The position numbers and the translations under genes are program-made. DNA of 64,000 nt. Origin: Limnohabitans sp. Rim47. Lineage in GTDB: Bacteria > Pseudomonadota > Gammaproteobacteria > Burkholderiales > Burkholderiaceae_C. The notes under the pieces were generated by a model, which saw only the letters and a program-made list of their open reading frames with translations, searched no databases and was not told the DNA's origin. Positions 17,834 through 25,753 of this stretch are shown here, piece after piece; the first letter of the stretch is position 1, and each line of letters begins with the position of its first letter. The stretch is from NCBI RefSeq assembly GCF_001517545.1, contig NZ_FBYA01000003.1:253509-317508 (forward strand), in the 5' to 3' direction.

Positions 17834-18748
17834 TCAGGCCAAGAACTTTTGCAGCAGTGCTGCCAGTGTTTGTGGCTGATCATGGTGCAGCATGTGGCCC
17901 GCGTCGGGGATGACGGCTTTTTCCAGCACCGGCACGGCTTTTAAACGCTCATGGAATTCGGCCAATGTGTAGCGGCCCTTCCACCATTGGCCCAGCGAGT
18001 CGTCTGAGGCCTCTACCGCCAGCACCGGTGCAGTGATGCGGCGGTACATCTCCAGCGCTTCTTCGACGTGGAACAAATACGGGTTGATCACCTTGTGCGC
18101 CGCATCGCCCAGAATGCGCCACAGCCCATCGCTGCCCGCTCGCGCCCAATGCTGGGCCAGCCATTGGGCTTTGTCTGCGCTCAGGCGGTGGTTGGTCTTC
18201 ATCAAGCGCGCCGCCACACCCGCGGCATCGGCATAGGGTTTCAAGGCGTTCGCCCCCTCGCGCTGCGCTTTGAGCTCATCGAGCCATTGGCCCATGCGGG
18301 TCGGGGCTTGGGCGGGCCGGGTGGCGGGCATGCCAAAACCTTCGACGTTGACCAGCCGGCGAATGCGCTCAGGCCGTGTGCCTGCGTACATCATCACCAC
18401 GTTGCCGCCCATGCTGTGGCCGACCAAGTCAATCGCTTGCCCCGGGTACAGCTGGTCCAGCAAGGCGTCCAGATCGGCCAAGTAATCGGGAAACCAATAA
18501 CTGTCGGTGGGCGGGGCCTCGGTCAGGCCGTAGCCTCGCCAGTCCATGGCGATGATGGGGCGTTGTTGAGCAAAGGCTTGGCTGAACGCATCCACCATAA
18601 ATTGCCAGGACGCGGCCACGTCCATCCAGCCGTGCGCCAGAACCAAGGGGGTGGCACCCGGCGTGGGTGTGCCCCATTGACGGACGTGGTAACGGCAGCC
18701 GCGCAGTGGCACCCACAGGCTTTGAGATTCGCGTTGAACTTGGTACAT
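17834..18748 (-). CDS. Alpha/beta-fold hydrolase
   Basis: About 304 residues with the oxyanion loop LAHGWMDVAASW, nucleophile elbow GHSMGG, a DWRGYG motif, an acid in VEASDDS and the catalytic histidine in PDAGHMLHHDQP. The family hydrolyses esters, lactones or similar; the substrate is not known. The start MYQVQRESQ at 18748 is chosen; MIES at 18760 is an alternative. It is divergent from the acyl-CoA synthetase gene with about 25 bases between starts. Confidence 0.8.
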   Translation of the reverse strand: MYQVQRESQSLWVPLRGCRYHVRQWGTPTPGATPLVLAHGWMDVAASWQFMVDAFSQAFAQQRPIIAMDWRGYGLTEAPPTDSYWFPDYLADLDALLDQLYPGQAIDLVGHSMGGNVVMMYAGTRPERIRRLVNVEGFGMPATRPAQAPTRMGQWLDELKAQREGANALKPYADAAGVAARLMKTNHRLSADKAQWLAQHWARAGSDGLWRILGDAAHKVINPYLFHVEEALEMYRRITAPVLAVEASDDSLGQWWKGRYTLAEFHERLKAVPVLEKAVIPDAGHMLHHDQPQTLAALLQKFLA

Positions 18749-18773
18749 ACTTTCGATCATAAGGAGACCCAAC

Positions 18774-20567
18774 ATGAGCGTCAGTCGCAAGCAGGACCGC
18801 CAAAGTCAAGCCACCCCCCAAGCCAACCCTCGAGCTGTCACTGACCCTTACCAAGTCATTCACCAAGGCTTTGGCTGGAAGGTGCCCAAGCACTTCAACA
18901 TGGCCCAAGCTTGCTGCACGCAGTGGGCCGCGCAGGCTGCGACGGCCCAACGCCAAGCGGTGCGTGAGCATGTGGCAGGGCAAGGCTTGGGCCGCAGCTG
19001 GACTTTTGGGCAGTTGCAGCAAGACGCCAATCGCCTGAGTCAGGTCTTGCGTGCGCAAGGCGTGCGGCGCGGCGACCGGGTGGCCATCGTGATGCCCCAG
19101 CGCTTTGAGACCGCTGTGGCCTACATGGCGGTGCTGCAAATGGGGGCAGTGGCCATTCCACTGTCCATGCTGTTCGGGCCTGAGGCGCTGTCTTTTCGCA
19201 TCAACGACAGCCAAGCCCGAGTGGCGGTGTGTGACGAATCGACCCTTGACGCCTTGCTGCAAGCCCGCCCCGATTGCCCTGGCTTGCAAACCCTGATCGG
19301 CTTGGGGGAGGCGGGTGCCTTGGCCGACCTGGATGGCCACCGCGCCATGGCCGCCAGCCCAAGCACTTTCAAACCCGTGCGCACCTTGGCCGAAGACCCT
19401 GCGGTGCTGATCTACACCAGCGGCACCACCGGCAACCCCAAAGGCGCGCTCATTCCGCATCGGGCGCTGATCGGGAACCTCACCGGATTTGTGTGCAGCC
19501 AGAACTGGTTTGGCTTTGACCCTTTTGACGCCACCCAAGCGTCCCAAGCGGTGTTTTGGTCGCCCGCCGATTGGGCCTGGACAGGGGGCTTGATGGACGC
19601 CTTGCTGCCCAGCTTGTATTTCGGACGACCCATCGTGGCCTTCAATGGGCGCTTTTCGCCAGAGGCGGCTTTCGAGATTTTGCAAAGCCATGCGGTCACG
19701 CACAGCTTTTTGTTCCCCACGGCGCTCAAGGCCATGATGAAAGCCGTGCCCGATGTGAAACCCCATTACAAACTGCAGCTGCAAGCCATGATGAGCGCGG
19801 GCGAAGCGGTGGGCGATGCGGTGTTCGACTATTGCCAAAAGCAGCTGGGCGTCACCGTGAACGAGATGTTTGGCCAGACCGAAATCAATTATGTGGTGGG
19901 CAACTGCACCCGTTTGTGGCCCGCCAAACCAGGCAGCATGGGCAAGGGCTATCCCGGCCACCGGGTGGCGGTGATCGACGATGCGGGCCGCGTGTGTCCT
20001 GCGGGCACGCCCGGTGAGGTGGCGGTCCATCGTTGTGATGTGCACGGCCAGCCGGACCCGGTGTTCTTTTTGGGCTACTGGAACAACGAGCAAGCCACCC
20101 AAGCCAAATACACCGGTGATTGGTGCCGCACCGGCGACATGGCGGTGGCCGACGAGGACGGTTACCTGTGGTACCAAGGGCGCACCGACGACATGTTCAA
20201 GGCCGCGGGCTACCGCATTGGCCCAGGCGAGATCGAAAACTGCTTGGTCAAACACGCGGCGGTGGCCAACGCCGCTGTGGTGCCTAAGCCCGACAAAGAC
20301 CGGGGTGCGTTGGTCAAGGCCTATGTGGTCATGTCGCCCGACTGGCAAAGCCGCAGGCCCGTAGGCGCAGGGCGAGCCGCGTTTGAAGAACAGCTCAGAC
20401 GTGAACTGCAAGCCCATGTGAAGGGCTTGCTGGCCCCCTACGAATACCCCAAAGAGATCGAGTTCATCGCGCAACTGCCCATGACCACCACAGGCAAAGT
20501 GCAGCGGCGGGTGTTGCGTCTGCAGGAAGAAGCACGCGCGACAGCGGTGCAGGCCCAAGCACGTTGA
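18774..20567 (+). CDS. AMP-forming acyl-CoA synthetase
   Basis: 597 residues of the ANL superfamily. Seen: the P-loop-like YTSGTTGNPKGA near residue 215, the FGQTE motif, TGD, the hinge YLWYQGRTDDMFKAAGYRIGPGEIE and the catalytic lysine in TTTGKVQRR. It activates a carboxylic acid to acyl-AMP, then acyl-CoA; the sequence style suggests medium-chain or short-chain substrates. AAGGAG lies eight bases upstream of the ATG. With bktB and the etf/acyl-CoA dehydrogenase genes it fits a fatty or organic acid catabolic capacity. Confidence 0.88.
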   Translation: MSVSRKQDRQSQATPQANPRAVTDPYQVIHQGFGWKVPKHFNMAQACCTQWAAQAATAQRQAVREHVAGQGLGRSWTFGQLQQDANRLSQVLRAQGVRRGDRVAIVMPQRFETAVAYMAVLQMGAVAIPLSMLFGPEALSFRINDSQARVAVCDESTLDALLQARPDCPGLQTLIGLGEAGALADLDGHRAMAASPSTFKPVRTLAEDPAVLIYTSGTTGNPKGALIPHRALIGNLTGFVCSQNWFGFDPFDATQASQAVFWSPADWAWTGGLMDALLPSLYFGRPIVAFNGRFSPEAAFEILQSHAVTHSFLFPTALKAMMKAVPDVKPHYKLQLQAMMSAGEAVGDAVFDYCQKQLGVTVNEMFGQTEINYVVGNCTRLWPAKPGSMGKGYPGHRVAVIDDAGRVCPAGTPGEVAVHRCDVHGQPDPVFFLGYWNNEQATQAKYTGDWCRTGDMAVADEDGYLWYQGRTDDMFKAAGYRIGPGEIENCLVKHAAVANAAVVPKPDKDRGALVKAYVVMSPDWQSRRPVGAGRAAFEEQLRRELQAHVKGLLAPYEYPKEIEFIAQLPMTTTGKVQRRVLRLQEEARATAVQAQAR

Positions 20568-20646
20568 GGCGTGACAAAATCAACCCAACACCGTTTTCCC
20601 CTGCTCAGGGAAATCAGGACGACTTGAATTCAACACAGGAAACACC

Positions 20647-21708
20647 ATGAAACTCGTTCAACTCGGCCAATCCGACTTGCATGTCACGCCCATTTGCCTG
20701 GGCACCATGACTTTTGGCGAACAAGTCAACGAGGCCGATTCGCATGCCATCTTGGACCGATCGCTCGAAGCGGGCATCAACTTCATTGACACGGCTGAGA
20801 TGTATGCCGTGCCCGCCACCGCAGCCACCTGTGGCTTCACCGAAACCTACATCGGCAACTGGTTTGCCAAAAACCCCGGTGCCCGCCAGAAGTTGGTGCT
20901 GGCCACCAAGGTGGCCGGCCCTTCGCGCGGCATGCCCTGGATTCGTGAGGGCTCGGGCATGAGCGGGCAGGATATTTTGAATTCGTGTGATGCCAGCTTG
21001 CGTCGCCTGCAAACCGAGGTGATCGATCTGTACCAAATTCATTGGCCCGAGCGCCATGTGCCTGCGTTTGGCATGGCGTATTTCGACCCGAGCAAAGACA
21101 AGCCGCTCACCTCGATTCACGAGCAACTCGAAGCCTTGTCCAAATTGGTCAAAGCCGGCAAGGTGCGTTATGTGGGCCTGTCGAACGAAACACCTTACGG
21201 CGTTCACGAATTCGTGCGCCTGGCCGAGCAACATGGCCTGCCCCGTGTGGCCACGGTGCAAAACCCTTACTGCCTGGTCAACCGCACCTATGACAACGCG
21301 CTGGATGAAACTTGCCACCGCCTGAACGTGTCGATGCTGGCTTATTCACCGCTGGGCTTTGGCCTGCTGACGGGCAAATACGACCACATCGATTTGACTG
21401 GCCCACTGCTGCCCGAAGGTGGCCGCATTGCCCGCTACGACTCGATGCGCAAACAGCGTTGGGGCCGCCCCGAAGCGCTGGTGGCTGCACGCCGCTACAA
21501 CCAGTTGGCCCGCGACAATGGCATGACACCGACCCAAATGGCCTTGGCGTTTTGCTACCACCGCTGGAGCGTGGCCAGCACCATCATTGGCGTGACATCG
21601 CTCGCACAATTGAACGAAGACTTGGCCGCCTGGTCGACCGAGTTGTCGCCTGAAGTGCTCAAGGCCATTGATGCGATCCGGTGGGACATGCGCGACCCGG
21701 CTTTGTGA
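20647..21708 (+). CDS. NADP(H)-dependent aldo-keto reductase, Tas-like
   Basis: 353 residues forming the AKR barrel: GTMTFGEQ near the start, catalytic Asp/Tyr in NFIDTAEMYAVP, lysine in LVLATKV, and the cofactor segment near GVTSLAQLNEDL. The Tas branch is marked by the long NPGARQKLVLATKVAGPSRGM region. Physiological substrate unknown. AGGAA lies upstream of the ATG. First gene of a tight four-gene operon with ybaK, plsY and a RidA gene. Confidence 0.85.
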   Translation: MKLVQLGQSDLHVTPICLGTMTFGEQVNEADSHAILDRSLEAGINFIDTAEMYAVPATAATCGFTETYIGNWFAKNPGARQKLVLATKVAGPSRGMPWIREGSGMSGQDILNSCDASLRRLQTEVIDLYQIHWPERHVPAFGMAYFDPSKDKPLTSIHEQLEALSKLVKAGKVRYVGLSNETPYGVHEFVRLAEQHGLPRVATVQNPYCLVNRTYDNALDETCHRLNVSMLAYSPLGFGLLTGKYDHIDLTGPLLPEGGRIARYDSMRKQRWGRPEALVAARRYNQLARDNGMTPTQMALAFCYHRWSVASTIIGVTSLAQLNEDLAAWSTELSPEVLKAIDAIRWDMRDPAL

Positions 21709-21717
21709 TCCTGGCCC

Positions 21718-22209
21718 ATGGCCAAAAAAGACAAAGTCAGTGAAACCCCGGCCACGGCGCTCTTGCGCCAGCACGGGGTTAGCTTCACCGAACACCCCTA
21801 CGAATACTTGGAACACGGTGGTGCCCAGCACAGCGCACAGGTCTTGGGCATGGACCCGTTTGCCGTGGTCAAGACCCTGATCATGCAAGACCAGGATGCT
21901 AAACCGCTGGTGGTGCTGATGCATGGCAACCGCAAGGTATCGACCAAAAACCTCGCGCGGCAAGTGGGCCTCAAGGCCATTGAGCCCTGTGCGCCCGAAG
22001 TGGCCAACCGGCACAGCGGTTATCTGGTGGGCGGTACCTCGCCGTTTGCCACGCGTCGGCAAATGCCGGTCTTCATCGAGCAAACCATTTTGGCTTTGCC
22101 TCGCATCTGCATCAACGGTGGGCGGCGCGGTTACCTGGTGGGCATCGACCCCCAAGTGTGCGTGCAGTTGTTGGGCGCGCAGCCCGTCCAATGCGCACTG
22201 GCAGAATGA
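21718..22209 (+). CDS. ybaK: Cys-tRNA(Pro) deacylase YbaK/EbsC
   Basis: 163 residues, matching YbaK in length and in the conserved GGTSPFATRRQMPVF, KTLIMQD and INGGRRGYLVGIDP segments. The enzyme hydrolyses cysteine mischarged on tRNA(Pro). It starts nine bases after the aldo-keto reductase gene. Confidence 0.9.
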   Translation: MAKKDKVSETPATALLRQHGVSFTEHPYEYLEHGGAQHSAQVLGMDPFAVVKTLIMQDQDAKPLVVLMHGNRKVSTKNLARQVGLKAIEPCAPEVANRHSGYLVGGTSPFATRRQMPVFIEQTILALPRICINGGRRGYLVGIDPQVCVQLLGAQPVQCALAE

Positions 22210-22237
22210 CGCCCGTATAAGAACAAGGGAGCTTTCG

Positions 22238-22867
22238 ATGGATGTGTTGATTCCGGTGGCCGTGGTGTTGGCCAGTTATTTGGTGGGCTCGCTCAGCTTT
22301 GCCGTCATTGTGAGCCGCTTGATGGGGTTGAACGACCCGCGCAGCTACGGCAGTAAAAACCCCGGTGCCACCAATGTGCTGCGCTCGGGCAGCAAAAAAG
22401 CCGCCATCCTGACCTTGCTGCTTGACGCGGTAAAGGGCTGGCTGCCGGTGGCGCTGGTGCTGGCCTTTGGCCCGCCACACGGTTTGGGACCAGGCGTGGC
22501 CGCGCTGGCGGGCTTGGCCGCATTTCTGGGGCACTTGTACCCGGTGTTCTTTGGCTTTGTGGGCGGCAAAGGCGTGGCCACGGCGGTGGGTGTGCTGGTG
22601 GGCGTCAATGGCTTGCTGGCGCTGACGACCGTGCTCACGTTTGCCATCGTGGTGTATTTCAGTCGCTATGTGTCGCTGGCGTCGATGGTGGCTGCGGTGT
22701 TTGCGCCAGTGTTTTATGTGTTTGGCGACGGCGTGGCCTGGGATGTGAATGCGGCGGAGGTGTTCAGCCTGGCGGTGATGTCTTTGCTGCTGGTCTGGCG
22801 TCACCGTGAAAACATCAATCGCCTGTTGGCAGGTACCGAATCCAAACTGGGACAGAAAAAAGCATGA
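22238..22867 (+). CDS. plsY: Glycerol-3-phosphate acyltransferase PlsY
   Basis: 209 residues, inner membrane. The three PlsY motifs are seen: SYGSKNPGATNVLRSG, FLGHLYPVFFGFVGGKGVAT and the C-terminal WRHRENINRLLAGTE. It acylates glycerol-3-phosphate with acyl-phosphate, the first step of phospholipid synthesis. The start MDVLIPVAVVLASYLVGSLSF at 22238 has AAGGGAG upstream; a longer frame overlapping ybaK is not real. The stop overlaps the start of the RidA gene (ATGA). Confidence 0.95.
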   Translation: MDVLIPVAVVLASYLVGSLSFAVIVSRLMGLNDPRSYGSKNPGATNVLRSGSKKAAILTLLLDAVKGWLPVALVLAFGPPHGLGPGVAALAGLAAFLGHLYPVFFGFVGGKGVATAVGVLVGVNGLLALTTVLTFAIVVYFSRYVSLASMVAAVFAPVFYVFGDGVAWDVNAAEVFSLAVMSLLLVWRHRENINRLLAGTESKLGQKKA

Positions 22868-23262
22868 GCCAAGACCTGCAAAGACTGCATGTGGCAGCCC
22901 GCTACAGCGAGGCGGCCATCTTTAATGGGGTGGTCTATTTGGCGGGCATGGTGCCTGAATGCGAAGCCATCGACATCCGCAGCCAGACCGCCGATGTGCT
23001 GCGCCAAATCGAGCAACGCTTGACCGAGGCGGGCAGCGACAAGACGCGCATCCTGCGCACCCAGATCTACCTGAAAGACATCACCGACATCGCGGCCATG
23101 AACGAGGTGTGGGATGCTTGGGTGGTGGCCGGCTGCGCACCGCCTCGGGCCACCGTGCAAGCCGCGCTGGCCGACCCGGCCTATCGGATTGAGGTGGTGG
23201 TGACTGCGGCGGTGAAGGCAGTGGTCATGGCCGCGGTCCCGGCAGCGGGCACCGCATTGTGA
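22864..23262 (+). CDS. RidA/YjgF-family protein
   Basis: 132 residues with the Rid fold: AAIFNGVVYLAGMVPE, QTADVLRQIEQRL, RTQIYLKDITDIAAMNEVWDAW and the A-PPRATVQAAL segment with the key arginine. RidA proteins hydrolyse reactive imines/enamines; this is a divergent member (Rid subgroup uncertain) because the C-terminal part is EVVVTAAVKA rather than the RidA consensus. Translationally coupled to plsY by a four-base overlap. Confidence 0.8.
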   Translation: MSQDLQRLHVAARYSEAAIFNGVVYLAGMVPECEAIDIRSQTADVLRQIEQRLTEAGSDKTRILRTQIYLKDITDIAAMNEVWDAWVVAGCAPPRATVQAALADPAYRIEVVVTAAVKAVVMAAVPAAGTAL

Positions 23263-23308
23263 GATCGCACGCGAAATTTTCCACTGTTTAGCCAGACCGT
23301 CTCTGATT

Positions 23309-23638
23309 TGTCATGCCCGCGAATGCGGGTATCCATGGCCGCCAAAGGCATGGCCCCCCGGTCAAGCCGGGGGTGACAAACAGGAGAGCCCGTCAGGCCG
23401 GGGGTGACAAACTGAGGAATCTGTCATGCCGGCGGGTGACAAACAGGGGAATCTGTCATGCCCGCGAATGCGGGTATCCATGGCCGCCAAAGGCATGGAC
23501 CCCCGGTCAAGCCGGGGGTGACAAACAGAGGAGCCCGTCATGCCCGCGAATGCGGGTATCCATGGACGCCAAAGGCATGGACCCCCGGTCAGGCCGGGGG
23601 TGACAAACAGGAGAGCCCGTCATGCCGGGGGCCACAAA
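23309..23638. repeat. Cluster of palindromic repeat elements (three full copies, three partial)
   Basis: The 382-base gap between the RidA gene and bktB is filled by copies of one element of about 75 bases: GTCATGCCCGCGAATGCGGG, then TATCCATGG-CGCC-AAAGGCATGG, then CCCCCGGTCAAGCCGGGGG and TGACAAACAG. Near-complete copies begin at about 23309, 23456 and 23538; shortened copies lie at about 23388, 23424 and 23611. Each copy has two internal hairpins. The same family occurs at 57.7-58.0 kb. The layout between convergent genes suggests they may also act as terminators. Confidence 0.85.
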
Positions 23639-23644
23639 GCAGGA

Positions 23645-24829
23645 TCACATGCGCTCGAAAATCGCTGCAATGCCTTGGCCACCGCCGATGCACATGGTCA
23701 CCAGCGCATAGCGGCCATTCACGCGTTGCAGTTCGTACAGCGCTTTGACGGTGATGAGTGCACCGGTCGCGCCAATGGGGTGGCCCAGCGAGATGCCCGA
23801 GCCGTTGGGGTTGACCTTGGCTGGGTCCAGACCCAGTTCGCGGGTCACGGCGCAGGCCTGCGCGGCAAAGGCTTCGTTGGCTTCGATCACGTCCAGATCG
23901 TTCACGCTCAGACCGGTTTTCTTGAGCACCGCTTGTGTGGCCGAGATCGGCCCCACGCCCATGATCTTGGGGTCCAGACCCGTGTGGGCATAGCCCACCA
24001 AGCGGGCCATTGGCTTGGCACCACGGGCTTTGGCGGCACCGGCTTCCATCAGCACCACAGCCGCAGCCGCGTCGTTGATGCCCGAGGCGTTGCCAGCCGT
24101 CACGGTGCCGTTTTCTTTGACGAACACAGGCTTGAGCTTGGCCATGTCTTCGAGCTTGCAGCCGGGGCGGAAATGTTCGTCTGTGGCGTAGGCCACTTCG
24201 CCTTTTTTGCTTTTCAGCATGACCGGCATGATCTGATCTTTGAAGTAACCGGCCAGCGTGGCGCGTTCGGCGCGGTTGTGGCTTTCAACGGCCAGTGCGT
24301 CTTGCATCTCGCGGGTGATGCCGTATTGGGCCGCCACGTTCTCGGCGGTCACGCCCATGTGGATGGTGTGGAAGGGGTCGTGCAGCGCGCCGACCACCAT
24401 GTCGACCATTTTGGTGTCACCCATGCGGGCACCCCAACGGGCGCTCAGGCTGGCGTAGGGTCCACGGCTCATGTTTTCGGCACCGCCGCCAATCGCAATG
24501 TCGGCATCGCCCAGCAGAATGGACTGGCTGGCCGAAATGATGGCCTGCAAGCCCGAGCCGCACAGGCGGTTGACGTTGAAGGCAGGGGTGCCTTCGGCGC
24601 AGCCACCGTTGATGGCTGCAACACGCGACAAATACATGTCTTTGGGTTCGGTGTTGACCACATGGCCGAACACCACATGGCCGACATCCTTGCCTTCGGT
24701 GCCTGCGCGGGACAGGGCTTCGCGCACCACTTGCGCGGCCAGCTCGGTGGGGGCAATGTCCTTCAGGCTGCCGCCATAGGTACCAATGGCGGTGCGCACA
24801 CCGCTGACAACAACAACTTCACGGCTCAT
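23645..24829 (-). CDS. bktB: Acetyl-CoA acetyltransferase / beta-ketothiolase, BktB-like
   Basis: 394 residues. Active-site elements are seen: nucleophile Cys in NRLCGSGLQAI near residue 90, NEAFAAQ, GHPIGATGA and the terminal CIGGGQGIA. From memory of the family, the opening SREVVVVSGVRTAIGTYGGSLKDIAP is very close to Cupriavidus necator BktB, which accepts C4-C10 ketoacyl-CoA. It could serve beta-oxidation, polyhydroxyalkanoate synthesis, or both; no phaB/phaC lies in the window. GGAGAC lies upstream of the ATG at 24829. Confidence 0.92.
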   Translation of the reverse strand: MSREVVVVSGVRTAIGTYGGSLKDIAPTELAAQVVREALSRAGTEGKDVGHVVFGHVVNTEPKDMYLSRVAAINGGCAEGTPAFNVNRLCGSGLQAIISASQSILLGDADIAIGGGAENMSRGPYASLSARWGARMGDTKMVDMVVGALHDPFHTIHMGVTAENVAAQYGITREMQDALAVESHNRAERATLAGYFKDQIMPVMLKSKKGEVAYATDEHFRPGCKLEDMAKLKPVFVKENGTVTAGNASGINDAAAAVVLMEAGAAKARGAKPMARLVGYAHTGLDPKIMGVGPISATQAVLKKTGLSVNDLDVIEANEAFAAQACAVTRELGLDPAKVNPNGSGISLGHPIGATGALITVKALYELQRVNGRYALVTMCIGGGQGIAAIFERM

Positions 24830-24859
24830 GGGATGTCTCCAGAATTTAAAAATAGGAAT

Positions 24860-24887
24860 TAGATAACCCACACAGTGTCAAGGTCAA
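24860..24887 (-). promoter_or_regulatory. Candidate sigma-70 promoter of bktB
   Basis: Read on the minus strand: TTGACC (24887-24882), 16 bases, TATCTA (24865-24860), then about 30 bases to the bktB ATG. The -35 lies inside a perfect inverted repeat (24882-24901). Confidence 0.45.
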
Positions 24888-24901
24888 TCACTACATTGAC
24901 C
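24882..24901. promoter_or_regulatory. Operator-like inverted repeat at the bktB promoter
   Basis: GGTCAAT, six bases, ATTGACC: a perfect 7-bp inverted repeat covering the proposed -35 box. Its size and place suit a dimeric repressor of the TetR or GntR type; the regulator is not in the window. Confidence 0.45.
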
Positions 24902-24932
24902 TGACAGCATTCGCCCGAAAAATGGGGTGGAA

Positions 24933-25688
24933 TCAGCCCCGCACGTCGGCGACCGCTTGCTCGCCAAAGTCGGGCCTGGCCAGATAGGCCAGCACTTGGC
25001 TGGCCGCTTGGGGGGCCGAGCTGAGCAGGCCTTGTTGCTGAAGTTGGGCAAAACGGGCTTGGTCAGGAAAGGCGGCGGCAGGGGCTGCACGCAGCTGCAC
25101 CTGCATGTCGGTGTCGATGACGCCGGGGGCCAAAGCGCAGACTTTGGCGCCATGGGGTTTGAGTGCTTCGTCCAAAGCCATGCAGCGGGTGAAATGGTCC
25201 ATGCCCGCCTTGGCCGCGCAGTAGCCCGCTTGCGAAGCCATGGCATTGCGCCCCAAGCCCGAAGAAATATTGAGCACCTTGCGTGGAATGCCCCAGTGTT
25301 CGGTGGCCCCCAAAAAAGCGGCGCACAGCTGCATGGGCGCTTCCAGGCCCACGCGCAGGGCTTGTGCCAAGTCGGCGGCATCGGCTTGGCTCAGGGGGCC
25401 AATGCGTGGGATGACGCCCGCGTTGTTGATCAGGGTGACGCCGGCATAAGCCGACGTGTCCAAGTCCTGAAGCCAGTCGCGTAGCCGCTGGCTCGCACCT
25501 TGCCCATCGCACAGGTCATGCGTCCATTGGGTCAGGGCAACATGCTGTTGCTGGGCAGTGGTGGCCAGTCCATCGTGGGTGTGGCGCGAGATGCACAGCA
25601 GGCTGTTGCCGGGGGTGAGCAGTTGCTGCGCCATGGCCAAGCCCATGCCCCGCGAGGCCCCCGTCAGGATGTAGAGGTGTTGTGTCAT
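24933..25688 (-). CDS. Short-chain dehydrogenase/reductase, sepiapterin/benzil reductase-like
   Basis: 251 residues of the classical SDR fold: cofactor loop TGASRGMGLA, NNAG, catalytic Ser in NISSGLGRNA and Y-x-x-x-K in YCAAKAG. The unusual SSGLGRNA and WGIPRKVLNISSG arrangement recalls sepiapterin reductase-like SDRs. Start MTQHLYILTGAS at 25688 is the family's; substrate unknown. It is about 65 bases downstream of the triheme cytochrome gene on the same strand. Confidence 0.8.
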   Translation of the reverse strand: MTQHLYILTGASRGMGLAMAQQLLTPGNSLLCISRHTHDGLATTAQQQHVALTQWTHDLCDGQGASQRLRDWLQDLDTSAYAGVTLINNAGVIPRIGPLSQADAADLAQALRVGLEAPMQLCAAFLGATEHWGIPRKVLNISSGLGRNAMASQAGYCAAKAGMDHFTRCMALDEALKPHGAKVCALAPGVIDTDMQVQLRAAPAAAFPDQARFAQLQQQGLLSSAPQAASQVLAYLARPDFGEQAVADVRG

Positions 25689-25753
25689 GCCCGAAATGGT
25701 ATCGGCCTGAACCTGTCCGAGGGGTGCCGCACATGACAGCTCGTCATGACCGC

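Noticed and set aside
18429..20558. A 709-codon minus-strand reading frame opposite the acyl-CoA synthetase gene
   Set aside because: Shadow of a clear ANL-family gene; it also overlaps the real alpha/beta hydrolase gene in another frame.
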